This document shows positions 9,224 through 17,054 of a stretch of 64,000 nucleotides of DNA, piece by piece; positions within the stretch are counted from its first letter, which is position 1, and every line of letters starts with the position of its first letter. The stretch is from assembly GCA_030830785.1 (NCBI GenBank), contig JAURMI010000017.1, forward strand, positions 1-64,000. The letters run 5' to 3'. The position numbers and the translations under genes were made by a program. The notes beneath the pieces were generated by a model, which was not told the origin of the DNA, did no database searches, and was given only the letters and a program-made list of their open reading frames with translations. The stretch is from Crocinitomicaceae bacterium. GTDB lineage: Bacteria > Bacteroidota > Bacteroidia > Flavobacteriales_D > Crocinitomicaceae.

Positions 9224-9928
9224 ATGCAATTTAAATTTCCAATTTTAATATTTGCCTTAGGCTTTTTCTTCTTTTTTTCTTGTTCGTCAAATGACTCCTT
9301 AAGCGAAAGTGACAAACAAAAAATTGAAATAGAACGTCAAGCGAAAGAAAAAGCAAAACAAGATTCATTAAACCATTTAAGGCAAATACAAATCCAAGAA
9401 GGATTAATTAAAAATGCATGGTATAACTCAAAAGATAAACAGGGTTACTTTGTATTCTCTTTCAATGATACTTCGATTTTCTTTACCAATTCAAAAGGAT
9501 CAATTCCTTATACATTGACTGTAGATACTTTGGAGTTTCAGGATGATACAAAATCTACCTATTTGGTTGAATTTGATAAAAATGGTAATCTTACACTAAA
9601 AAATATTGCCACTAATTTGACAAGCTCTCTTACTATAGCATCACAACAAGACAAATATATTGGTTCATGGTCAGGTCAAATTAAAAACCTTAAAATGAAT
9701 CTTTTTAAGCTTAATTTAAAACCCGGAGGAAAAGGCGTTTTTACACAAGCTGACGGCTCATATGCCGTAAGCTACAGTGTGATTAAAAATCGATTAAAAA
9801 TGAACTTAAAAAATAATTACATTACATATTATTTAAATGAGAATAAATTAAACACAATGACTGAGGCCAATTCCATTTGGTCAAGAAATCTAAAATCAAC
9901 ACCTAAGAACCTAGCTTTACTATTTTAA
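9224..9928 (+). CDS. Lipoprotein, unknown function
   Basis: 234 residues. The N-terminus is a type II signal (a Phe-rich hydrophobic stretch ending FSC, then SSNDSLSES). A charged helical linker (about 30-60, rich in K, E and Q) leads to a beta-rich C-terminal domain (about 65-225, alternating polar and hydrophobic). A lipocalin-like or copper-resistance-like barrel is possible, but no motif decides this. Two segments look repeated in style (NAWYNSKDKQGYFVF; GSWSGQIKNLKMNL). Base composition is AT-rich, as in the surrounding run. Confidence 0.6.
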   Translation: MQFKFPILIFALGFFFFFSCSSNDSLSESDKQKIEIERQAKEKAKQDSLNHLRQIQIQEGLIKNAWYNSKDKQGYFVFSFNDTSIFFTNSKGSIPYTLTVDTLEFQDDTKSTYLVEFDKNGNLTLKNIATNLTSSLTIASQQDKYIGSWSGQIKNLKMNLFKLNLKPGGKGVFTQADGSYAVSYSVIKNRLKMNLKNNYITYYLNENKLNTMTEANSIWSRNLKSTPKNLALLF

Positions 9929-9947
9929 CTTCATAACAATTTGAACT

Positions 9948-10685
9948 ATGAAAACTACTGCTTATACTTTATTCATTTTTTTGGGGATCATCATTTTGGG
10001 TGCCTGTAGTAATTCCGAACCACCAAAAACTGAGTTGCCACCACCACCGCCTCCCGTAATACAAGATTTTACTCAGTCTTTTGATGGTACTATTAGTTCA
10101 TATCCAATTATTATGACGCTTTCCAAAAAGGGAAAAACCTTAACGGGAACATATACCTATAAGAGAAAAGGACTCACATTTAAAATAAACGGAGAAATAG
10201 ATTCTTTAGGGAACTTGAATATCAATGAATTTGGTGATAAAGGCGTTATAACAGGTGTGTTTAAAGGTCAATACAGTGAAAATCGCATTGTGGGCAATTG
10301 GCAAAGACCTGACGGCAGTGGTATTCTTCCTTTTTCAATGGTTCAAAGCGCTCTCAACGAGGCTGATTTTATGAAACCCCAACTCGATTTAACCAAATTG
10401 GCTGGTAATTATTCAACTGGCACTAAATCATTGAGTATAAGAGGTAACGTGAGTGATGGATTTATTCGATTTGAATTAACAGTAGGCACAGAAATGTGCA
10501 TGGGTGACATAACGGGAATAGCCAACATAACCCAATCTGGAGAATCAGCCATCTTTCAATCAAACGAAGATGGCTGTATAATTACCTTTTCCTTCAAACC
10601 AGATGGAATTGTGGTCGAGGAAATGTCATGTGACTACTGGCATGGCTATTCTTGCAACTTTAATGGAAAGTACAGGAAAAGATAA
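9948..10685 (+). CDS. Proline-linker lipoprotein, unknown function
   Basis: 245 residues. The type II signal ends LGAC, followed by SNSEPPKTELPPPPPP, a proline-rich tether. Two similar beta-rich segments follow (about 45-130 and 145-245). The first has GTISSYPIIMTLSKKGKTL and VGNWQRPDGSG, a pattern like repeated ligand-binding barrels that report solvent-exposed sheet, but no named family is recognised. Three Cys in the second half (MCMGD, DGCIITF, MSCDYWHGYSC) could form disulfides. It lies 19 bp after the previous lipoprotein gene. Confidence 0.6.
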   Translation: MKTTAYTLFIFLGIIILGACSNSEPPKTELPPPPPPVIQDFTQSFDGTISSYPIIMTLSKKGKTLTGTYTYKRKGLTFKINGEIDSLGNLNINEFGDKGVITGVFKGQYSENRIVGNWQRPDGSGILPFSMVQSALNEADFMKPQLDLTKLAGNYSTGTKSLSIRGNVSDGFIRFELTVGTEMCMGDITGIANITQSGESAIFQSNEDGCIITFSFKPDGIVVEEMSCDYWHGYSCNFNGKYRKR

Positions 10686-10706
10686 CTTATTAAAAAAATA
10701 TTGATT

Positions 10707-11399
10707 ATGAGGAATATTATTTACCTGTTTGTCATTTTGGCAATTTATTCATGTTCAAATACTACGAAAAACAATGAGATAAATGAAAATGAAGACGCTT
10801 TGAAGTTGGAAGCCGAAAAGGCTGAGACAGCAAAAGAAATATATGACCCCGTTTACAATCAACTCAATTCTGACGAATTAGTTTTTGTTATTGATTATTT
10901 TAAACAGTGGGTTGTTGAGTCAGCAAAGGCCATAGAATCGGAAAATTGGTCAAAAGGTGGCCAAGTAGAATCTTCTAAAGATGGCAATTTCTCCATTACC
11001 TTAAAAGGAGAAGAATACGGGCCTTACGTGAATTTTTCTAATAACCATGATAACATATTTAGTATTGAAATGCAGGAATTAGGGCATCAACCAAAAATCC
11101 TAACAAACATTGAAGCTGGTGGAGGTACAGCCGAATGGCAAGGGATTTATTTATTAGATATTCTACCCAATAAGAATTATCACATAACTGCATTAGAAAT
11201 TCCTTGCCCTTGCAGTAATTGTGGAGATAACCCTCATTTTGAAATGGTTGGCTTACAAAAAAATCAAATTACGTTTTCAATGCCATGTTTTAGGGATGAT
11301 GACCCAAATTGTTGCCCCTCATCTAATAAAGAAGTTTTATACGAATTTTCAAATGGAAAATTGAAGTTGGTTCGCACCATACGCACCATTTCTAATTAA
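10707..11399 (+). CDS. Cys-rich lipoprotein, unknown function
   Basis: 230 residues from the ATG at 10707; an in-frame TTG at 10701 is less likely. The lipobox ends IYSC, then SNTTKNNEINENED and a charged linker. The C-terminal half carries a Cys cluster (CPCSNCGDNPH, MPCFRDDDPNCCPSS) that suggests disulfides or metal binding. The end reads LKLVRTIRT, similar in style to the end of the gene at 12515 (KMIQTIR). It is the last gene before the 21-bp repeat at 11422 and was probably the original convergent neighbour of the channel gene. Confidence 0.6.
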   Translation: MRNIIYLFVILAIYSCSNTTKNNEINENEDALKLEAEKAETAKEIYDPVYNQLNSDELVFVIDYFKQWVVESAKAIESENWSKGGQVESSKDGNFSITLKGEEYGPYVNFSNNHDNIFSIEMQELGHQPKILTNIEAGGGTAEWQGIYLLDILPNKNYHITALEIPCPCSNCGDNPHFEMVGLQKNQITFSMPCFRDDDPNCCPSSNKEVLYEFSNGKLKLVRTIRTISN

Positions 11400-11421
11400 T
11401 CTTGCATTCGGCTAAACTAAG

Positions 11422-11442
11422 TTTTTAATCCTCTGCCAAAAC
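11422..11442. repeat. Left copy of 21-bp direct repeat (3' end of channel gene)
   Basis: Identical over 21 bp to 13254-13274, which covers the stop codon and last codons (LAED) of the ion-channel gene. Here there is no gene attached, so it is an orphan 3' end. The two copies are 1832 bp apart and enclose two exported-protein genes. Confidence 0.85.
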
Positions 11443-11480
11443 GATAAAAACAATAGTATTATTCTAAAAACAAAACTATT

Positions 11481-12386
11481 ATGAAAACAATTTTTATTAC
11501 AATTTTTCATTTTTTTATTGTAGGCGTTTTCAATTCTCAAATAGAACATCCATATCTAATTGATGGTTACTTTTTAATTGAAGAGGGAAACAATATTACG
11601 GCCATCCCAAAATTAACAGATGCAAGTGGTGATAATATTGGTGCCCTAGGTTATAATTGGTCTAAATTTGACGGGACATTTTATTTGAAAAATGCGCCTG
11701 CTAATGGAATTGTATTTAGCGTTAAAAATCAGCATCTTGAAAAATTAGGAGTTGTATCTAAGGGTAAAAAATCTGGTGTTTGGGTTCAATGTGCTATGTC
11801 CGGTGATCCTGAATATCTTAACACAATCAATGAGATTGCTCTTTATAATGAAGGCGTTTTGGTTACAAAAAGTATAAAAACTGATTGGGATCAATTTGAA
11901 GATTGCGATTGTTATGAAACTGGATTTTTTGAATTCTCTGAAGGTTTAAAAAATAAAAGTTTATATGATCATACAGGTCATATTATGAACGAGCAATATT
12001 ATTACGAATTAGAAGATAAAGGTGAAAGTTTGGATTATTACAGCACTATTTATTCAAAAGATGGCAAACCATTTAGTGGTGTAAGGTTTTTAAATGGATC
12101 TGGATCTTGTTATATTTTAATTGAATCCTTTCATAATGGGTCACCAAATGGACTTAAAATTAGCTTGACCGAAATGGGATATGTTGTTCAATTTGGATTG
12201 TTGTCAAATAATTTAAAAACAGGTTTTTGGATTGAAAATCAGTATGATGGAAATGCTTGGAAAGTGCTTAACTATGAAGACGATATGCCCAAAGGTGTTG
12301 GCTATTATTTTGATCAATCTGGTGTAAAGGGTAGAGCCACCTATTATGAAAATGGCCAATTTGATTGTGATGGAGATTGTGAATAA
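11481..12386 (+). CDS. Exported protein with MORN-like repeats, islet gene
   Basis: 301 residues with a signal peptide (about 1-19). Several short segments follow the G-x-x-x-G-x-W/Y pattern of MORN_2/YwqK-type repeats (GKKSGVWVQC, LKTGFWIENQYDG, GVKGRATYYENGQF). These repeats form beta-strand ladders and occur in many Bacteroidota secreted proteins; their role is usually unknown. Cys are present in DCDCYE and the terminal DCDGDCE. It lies between the two 21-bp repeat copies, so it belongs to the presumed inserted segment. Its upstream 80 bp hold no recognised promoter beyond AT-rich sequence. Confidence 0.6.
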   Translation: MKTIFITIFHFFIVGVFNSQIEHPYLIDGYFLIEEGNNITAIPKLTDASGDNIGALGYNWSKFDGTFYLKNAPANGIVFSVKNQHLEKLGVVSKGKKSGVWVQCAMSGDPEYLNTINEIALYNEGVLVTKSIKTDWDQFEDCDCYETGFFEFSEGLKNKSLYDHTGHIMNEQYYYELEDKGESLDYYSTIYSKDGKPFSGVRFLNGSGSCYILIESFHNGSPNGLKISLTEMGYVVQFGLLSNNLKTGFWIENQYDGNAWKVLNYEDDMPKGVGYYFDQSGVKGRATYYENGQFDCDGDCE

Positions 12387-12514
12387 AATAAAAGGTCTTT
12401 ATTTTTTACGAAGCATTTTTTTAATCAATAATTGAATCGTTTTGTTTCGAATTTTGTTGAAATTATAATAAATTACTGATATTCTTTAACGTTTTTTAAT
12501 TTAATATTTATTCT

Positions 12515-13192
12515 ATGAAAACAATTTTGCTAATGGTATTTGTATTGTTTTTGGGTGCCAATTTAAATGCGCAAACCAAAAATCCCAAAGATGCCATTTT
12601 AACTATTGATGTACTCAATAAATTTCAAGATTATAAAATTCTGATTTATTGGTTTCCTAGAATTCCGGAATCGCCTTGTGAATTTGAATTTGCTGGTCCA
12701 GCAATTATTTCTTTTGAAAATTCGAGTGGTCAAACCTATTTTATATACAATTCTAATTTTGCAATGCCCACTGCCAATTTACCTGTTAGATTCGATGAAC
12801 AATTGAATAAAGTAATAGTAGAACAGTCAACTCCTTACAAGGCGTCCTTTCCTACTACCGTTTTAAAAACTTTTCCAAATTACGATGATAAATCTTTCTT
12901 CTTTTTACTTGATGTGGATTTCGATGGTAGAGCTGAATTGTTTACAAGAGGATGCGGATGTGGGCAGCGAGGTGTTGATACCTTTACGCCAATTTTTGGT
13001 GGAGATGAAATAAGTACAAACAAATATAAAATTTGTCATCAATTGGATGGTCTTTCTGAAATAAATCCTATAAATAAGACAATAATTATTGCCCATTCAA
13101 ATGGTGCAAATGATAGTTATAGTGAAGTGTATAGGATTTACAAAAATGAGTATGGGGGATTAGACTTTAAAATGATTCAGACCATACGATAA
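12515..13192 (+). CDS. Secreted protein with DVDFDG motif, islet gene
   Basis: 225 residues with a signal peptide (about 1-20, ending NLNAQ). The motif FLLDVDFDGRAELFTRGCGC resembles the Asp-rich calcium loop of FG-GAP-like and XAC2610-related proteins, in which D-x-D-x-D-G precedes a Leu-rich strand. I do not claim the family. It ends 64 bp before the convergent channel gene and inside the right-hand repeat boundary. It is AT-rich like its neighbour. Function unknown. Confidence 0.6.
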   Translation: MKTILLMVFVLFLGANLNAQTKNPKDAILTIDVLNKFQDYKILIYWFPRIPESPCEFEFAGPAIISFENSSGQTYFIYNSNFAMPTANLPVRFDEQLNKVIVEQSTPYKASFPTTVLKTFPNYDDKSFFFLLDVDFDGRAELFTRGCGCGQRGVDTFTPIFGGDEISTNKYKICHQLDGLSEINPINKTIIIAHSNGANDSYSEVYRIYKNEYGGLDFKMIQTIR

Positions 13193-13253
13193 ACTAATCG
13201 AATTATATTTCAAACTTATTTTTTATTATAAATTTCAATAAGAGCATAACTTA

Positions 13254-13274
13254 TTTTTAATCCTCTGCCAAAAC
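13254..13274. repeat. Right copy of 21-bp direct repeat, inside channel gene 3' end
   Basis: Spans the stop codon (13257-13259 on the minus strand) and final codons of the channel gene plus 3 bp beyond. Exact match to 11422-11442. Two flanking bases differ, then a short AT stretch again looks alike. Confidence 0.85.
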
Positions 13275-15155
13275 AATAATATAATCGTCGTTGGAAAGGG
13301 TGAGCGTTTCCTTTTTGCTAGGATTGATATAGATTCCGAAGTTAGTGTCTGGATCTCGTGCTTCTGAGCTTCTTCTATAACCTATGGCTGTTTCATTCCT
13401 TTGTGCTGCACTCTCTAATATGGTGTGAAAGTTAATTTTAGTTTCGGCTTTGACATATTGATTTGCAGGTCTTAGATATATTTCAGAACCTTCAGATTCA
13501 AACAAGACGTCATATACATTTTTTAAAAACTTATTTTCACTTATTTGCGCAATCATTAAACTAAGTAAATCCTCGCTGACAATGAAATCATCTGCCTTAG
13601 CAACAACGCCTAGCTCTTTGTTTTGTTGATCGCGCATTTCAGATACAATGGCAAAATCTTTATTTACCTTTTCGCTTATTGAACGCAGGTGTAAAAGGCA
13701 AATAAGTGTTCTAGCATCACTTTGTTGAATATCTAAATCAAAAGAACTTAAAACAATGATATGGTCATATGATTCTGGTTTTAAATCAACTAGCGTTTGC
13801 CGATCATTGATATTTCCATGCTGAAAGCTTATTTGCTGACTAAGTTCGTTATTTAGTGCTTTTATGCTCGTGGCTAATTGTAAATCGTCTGAAACAACAT
13901 GCACATTGGAACCTTTGACCACGTAGTTATCTAATTCTCGGATAATGCCGAAACCTTTTTCATTCCATCCAAGAATGAGCGTATTCTCACTTTGTGCGGC
14001 TTGTTCAGGAGCTCTTTGTATGGATTCTAAATAAAAGCTTTCGGGGAGCGAAGAGGATAAAATTACCGTATCATCATCTTCAGAAATAGCAATTATTTGA
14101 TCGCTATCTTGAATAATGTAGTCCATTGGAGGATTGATCAGTATCTTATTTTCTTTATTGACAATGCCCATCACGCTCGATTTATCGTATTTATGCAAGG
14201 CGTCCTTGTAGGTAGAGCCATTCAAGCTAGGTTCATGTGAGAAGTAAATTTCATCACCCTCAAATTGCATTAAATTGTTGTAAACAATGCTTAAACCAGA
14301 TTGCCTACATGTTTGGGCTATCATGCGAGAAATAAGATCAGATGACTGAATATAAACCGCCTCATCATTGGCAACCAAATTGGCAGCCTCTAGATTAATA
14401 TCGTCTTTTAATTCAGCAACAATATGATACTGGCCTTTTTTTCGATTCTGGTTATTGGTAATGGCCAAAACAGATTTTATCGTATTGGTATCGGCATACT
14501 GATCATCTTCTGTCAATACAATAATGGACCGAGCTTTATTGGGATTCACCACAGCAATGTCTCTTGCTGAAAGCGGACTACCACTTCTTGTGATAATTTT
14601 TGTTGTTTTGGTATTGGGTACATTCTGACGAATTTCGTCATCGAGTTCTTCTTTATTTCTGTCTGCTAAGATGACGATGCGTGCTCTTTTTTGATTTGAA
14701 TTGGCCTCAATGATTTCATTGATAATGGTAAAAATTTTATCCGACCACCCCAAAATAAGCGTATGGTTTGTTTCGAGAACTTTTGACTTACCTTTCTTTA
14801 ATTCTTCAATTTTAGCATCAATTCCAGATGATATTGTACCAATTAATATAGAGAGTAAAAAAAGTGAGGCTAAAGTTGCAATAAATCGCACTGCTCTGAA
14901 TTCCCAGCCATAATCGGCAGCCATGGCTCCTTGATCGAGCGTAGACATTAATATTTGCCACGCTCCTTCTATGAATCCCAAACCTTCATTGTCATCTGGA
15001 GATCCCTTTATACCAAATAAATAAATGGCTGCGCCCAAAACAACCACTACGATGAGTGATGCGATTCCCAACCATTTAATGACGCCCTTGGGCCCACTAG
15101 ACATGGTATTTTCAAAATAGTATCTAAAACGCTGTTTAAAATTGGGTTTGGACAT
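13257..15155 (-). CDS. CASTOR/POLLUX-type ion channel with RCK domains
   Basis: 632-residue inner-membrane cation channel related to plant CASTOR/POLLUX. Helix one is at about 25-47 and helix two at about 85-107. Between them lies a re-entrant pore region reading QILMSTLDQGAMAADYG, instead of the TVGYG filter of potassium channels. Two large cytoplasmic nucleotide-binding TrkA_N/RCK-like regions follow, with NHTLILGWSDKIF (about 128) and NTLILGWNEKGFG (about 392), each followed by a regulatory domain. Ligand and ion selectivity are inferred only from the family. Its 3' end is duplicated at 11422. Confidence 0.88.
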   Translation of the reverse strand: MSKPNFKQRFRYYFENTMSSGPKGVIKWLGIASLIVVVVLGAAIYLFGIKGSPDDNEGLGFIEGAWQILMSTLDQGAMAADYGWEFRAVRFIATLASLFLLSILIGTISSGIDAKIEELKKGKSKVLETNHTLILGWSDKIFTIINEIIEANSNQKRARIVILADRNKEELDDEIRQNVPNTKTTKIITRSGSPLSARDIAVVNPNKARSIIVLTEDDQYADTNTIKSVLAITNNQNRKKGQYHIVAELKDDINLEAANLVANDEAVYIQSSDLISRMIAQTCRQSGLSIVYNNLMQFEGDEIYFSHEPSLNGSTYKDALHKYDKSSVMGIVNKENKILINPPMDYIIQDSDQIIAISEDDDTVILSSSLPESFYLESIQRAPEQAAQSENTLILGWNEKGFGIIRELDNYVVKGSNVHVVSDDLQLATSIKALNNELSQQISFQHGNINDRQTLVDLKPESYDHIIVLSSFDLDIQQSDARTLICLLHLRSISEKVNKDFAIVSEMRDQQNKELGVVAKADDFIVSEDLLSLMIAQISENKFLKNVYDVLFESEGSEIYLRPANQYVKAETKINFHTILESAAQRNETAIGYRRSSEARDPDTNFGIYINPSKKETLTLSNDDYIIVLAED

Positions 15156-15290
15156 GATATAACTTTTGGTAAAGATGTAAAATATTAAGAATTTTTTTAG
15201 TGATTGTATCCTAAATGTATCAAAAAAATATTCTTTTCAAATCTTATTTTAAAAATGCTAGATGAAAAAAATGAAAAGTTGAGGCAAAAA

Positions 15291-15316
15291 AAAAGCACAG
15301 GCAAACCTGTGCTTTT
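15291..15316 (-). terminator. Intrinsic terminator of the small membrane-protein gene
   Basis: Perfect 11-bp stem (AAAAGCACAGG / CCTGTGCTTTT) with a 4-nt loop. On the minus strand it is followed by a T-run, 18 bp past the stop of the gene ending at 15334. Confidence 0.9.
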
Positions 15317-15333
15317 GAAATTTAAAAAATAAA

Positions 15334-15777
15334 TTATTTCATGTGCTTTAAATTCACGGCGTACATCACGACAAAAGCAATAGGGAATAACGCACCAATG
15401 AATGCGCCGGCAGCTGCCATACCTGCAAAAGGTCCTGCCATTGAAGCTAATTCACCAACAATAATAAACGACATAACGAGTGGCGCAAGTTCTCCTAAAA
15501 CATAAATATAAAATCCTGTTTTCTTCATCTGCCACATCATTACAGAGCCGAGAATGCAAAGTATTACACAAATTAAATTTACGTAATTCATTGTAGCTAT
15601 ACTATCGGCGACAGCACCAACTGCACTGTCGCCAGAGAGGGCGCCAAGGTCTGACACTGTAGAAGAAGCACCAAGACTCATAATTCCGCCAATGAGCCCA
15701 AGGCCTGAACCCACCCAGGTAAGAATACACAAGACCGTTAAAAAGGCAGGTCTTTTCATTTCATTTGATTGTTCCAT
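15334..15777 (-). CDS. Small four-helix membrane protein, unknown function
   Basis: 147 residues with four hydrophobic helices (about 12-35, 62-82, 88-110, 115-140). After helix one comes a Gly/Ser/Ala-rich loop (SLGASSTVSDLGALSGDS). Helices three and four are unusually rich in Ala and Gly. Similar small membrane proteins are common in Bacteroidota and unassigned. It is a single-gene unit, between its own terminator and the tRNA locus. Confidence 0.7.
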   Translation of the reverse strand: MEQSNEMKRPAFLTVLCILTWVGSGLGLIGGIMSLGASSTVSDLGALSGDSAVGAVADSIATMNYVNLICVILCILGSVMMWQMKKTGFYIYVLGELAPLVMSFIIVGELASMAGPFAGMAAAGAFIGALFPIAFVVMYAVNLKHMK

Positions 15778-15902
15778 AATTAATATAGTTTTAAGGTTTA
15801 GTCAAATGAAAGAAATATTTCGATTATATGATTAAAAAAGCGGCGTAAGTTTTCAACAAGATTTTTGTGAATAACCATAAATTCATCCACGTCTTTAAAT
15901 GA

Positions 15903-15933
15903 AAAATGCCATCCGTTAAGAGGAAGGCATTTT
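15903..15933 (-). terminator. Hairpin terminator downstream of tRNA remnant
   Basis: 8-bp outer stem AAAATGCC / GGCATTTT, extended inside by three more pairs after one mismatch. On the minus strand it ends in a T-rich tract. It lies just past the tRNA 3' remnant, mirroring the layout of the real tRNA and its terminator. Confidence 0.7.
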
Positions 15934-15940
15934 GTCAGAG

Positions 15941-15956
15941 TGAGCCCGGAGGGATT
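15941..15956 (-). repeat. Remnant copy of the tRNA-Arg 3' end
   Basis: 15 of 16 bases equal the acceptor/T-stem 3' end of the tRNA at 16109-16124 (one C to G change). The rest of a tRNA cannot be folded around it, so it is a fragment, not a gene. Confidence 0.65.
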
Positions 15957-16074
15957 TCAGATCCTTTCGTATTTGGTCAATCCAAGCATAGAAACCCAAG
16001 CCTTGCTGCGCAAGACAGTGTTTTTCGTTTGTATTTGTTTACACCAATAAATTGGCGACAAAAAACAAAACAAA

Positions 16075-16101
16075 AAACCCTGATGCAATACATCAGGGTT
16101 T
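16075..16101 (-). terminator. Intrinsic terminator of tRNA-Arg
   Basis: Perfect 11-bp stem AAACCCTGATG / CATCAGGGTTT with a 5-nt loop, followed on the minus strand by a T-rich run. It begins 7 bp past the tRNA 3' end. Confidence 0.9.
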
Positions 16102-16108
16102 CTTTTTG

Positions 16109-16182
16109 TGACCCCGGAGGGATTCTAACCCCCAACCGCTGGAGCCGAAATCCAGTGCTCTATACAGTTGAGCTACGGAGCC
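16109..16182 (-). tRNA. tRNA-Arg (anticodon UCG)
   Basis: 74-nt cloverleaf ending in a discriminator A; CCA is not encoded. The acceptor stem is GGCUCCG / CGGGGUC with tolerated G-U pairs. The D stem is GCUC/GAGC, the anticodon stem CUGGA/UCCAG with loop UUUCGGC (anticodon at 16146-16148), and the T stem GGGGG/CCCUC. It would read CGA, and by wobble possibly other CGN codons. Two conserved bases are changed together: D-loop G19 is U and T-loop C56 is A, so the G19-C56 tertiary pair becomes U19-A56. The first 19 nt recur twice upstream. Confidence 0.95.
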
Positions 16183-16290
16183 GAAGGTGGCCGAAGTTCA
16201 ACTGAAATCCCAAAAGGACAGTTGAGCTACGGAGCCGAAGGTGGCCGAAGTTCAACTGAAATCCCAAAAGGACAGTTGAGCTACGGAGCC
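16164..16290. repeat. 54-bp tandem repeat carrying tRNA-Arg 5' fragments
   Basis: A 54-bp unit begins at 16164 and again at 16218; a third partial copy (19 bp) is at 16272-16290. The first 19 bp of each unit are the tRNA-Arg 5' end (GGCTCCGTAGCTCAACTGT on the minus strand). Inside each unit CAGTTGA and TCAACTG form an inverted repeat of 7 bp around a GC-rich core, so each unit could fold into a stem-loop. It lies immediately 5' of the tRNA, where its promoter should be. Confidence 0.92.
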
Positions 16291-16358
16291 TTGAAACACT
16301 CATAGGAGCGAGTGCAAAAATAGGCATTTTCAACTATTTTCATTTTGTTCCATCACAA

Positions 16359-17054
16359 CTATTTTACAAGAGTTGTTTTGATTTTTACTATTGCCACGAA
16401 ATATAATATTAGACTAATTAGCAGCAATACATGTGAAAAATCATTGCGATCAAACCAAGGTGCTATATTGATTTTTAGACTTTGAATTATTGCATTTGGC
16501 AATAGCATTAGTGCTGCAATCCAAAAGTATTTAAATGCAGAATCAATTTTTCTTTGGTAGGCAATGCCTAAATAAACCAACGCAAAAATTAGGCCGATTC
16601 CACTTATTAGACTAGGAACAAGCAATCCTCTACTTTGATCTTGGGATAAATCAATGAATATGAACACGCTTATTTCAGACAAAACACCAATTGTAAGAAG
16701 CCATTTAGAAAGGTTTGTATAGCGCATCCTTTGGGATTCAATAGGCCATAAACTTATCATGGCTTTGGTTAAAAAATAGGTGGCGATCATCCCTAAAATC
16801 CATGATGGGTATTTTCCCCAAAGACCAAAGTAATTGTATAAAAAGTGCCCTAAACCACCAAGCAAAAAACTACAACCAAAAATTAAATAAAAGTTGCGCC
16901 AATTTCTATAAAAGTCATTGGTTAATTTACTACAATAAGAGGCGAAATACATTGCAACTCCGAATAGTAAAATATCCCCGAGCATTGCATTGGGTTCAAG
17001 AAGTTCAAGTCCGGCAAATTCCCACTGTATTTTTTCAAAATCTTGCCCAATCAT
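16359..17054 (-). CDS. Seven-helix membrane protein, unknown function
   Basis: 231 residues with about seven hydrophobic helices spread evenly (first at about 25-43, last at about 208-225). A charged N-terminal segment (FEKIQWEFAGLELLEPNAML) precedes helix one. No catalytic motif is obvious; His, Asn and Tyr lie near helix ends (GHFLYNYFG). It is the last gene of a four-gene unit, and its ATG overlaps the TGA of the upstream dehydrogenase gene (ATGA). Coupling suggests it acts in the same process as the dehydrogenase. Confidence 0.7.
   Translation of the reverse strand: MIGQDFEKIQWEFAGLELLEPNAMLGDILLFGVAMYFASYCSKLTNDFYRNWRNFYLIFGCSFLLGGLGHFLYNYFGLWGKYPSWILGMIATYFLTKAMISLWPIESQRMRYTNLSKWLLTIGVLSEISVFIFIDLSQDQSRGLLVPSLISGIGLIFALVYLGIAYQRKIDSAFKYFWIAALMLLPNAIIQSLKINIAPWFDRNDFSHVLLLISLILYFVAIVKIKTTLVK

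Larger units (their letters stand above)
15778..16358. other. Intergenic region around tRNA-Arg
   Basis: 581 bp without a protein gene. It contains, from left to right: a hairpin terminator, a 16-bp remnant of a tRNA 3' end, about 110 bp of unassigned sequence, a second terminator, the tRNA-Arg gene, and a 54-bp tandem repeat. An ORF running across 15906-16205 is not credible because it reads through the tRNA. Confidence 0.8.

Noticed and set aside
8447-9928. Toxin-immunity pair in the exported run
   Set aside because: No toxin domain is visible in any of these genes; only the secretion signals are supported.
15906-16205. Plus-strand reading frame across the tRNA locus
   Set aside because: It runs through terminators and antisense to the tRNA gene, and the protein resembles nothing.
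16164-16290. CRISPR-like array from the 54-bp repeats
   Set aside because: Repeats are adjacent with no unique spacers and contain tRNA sequence; no cas genes are near.
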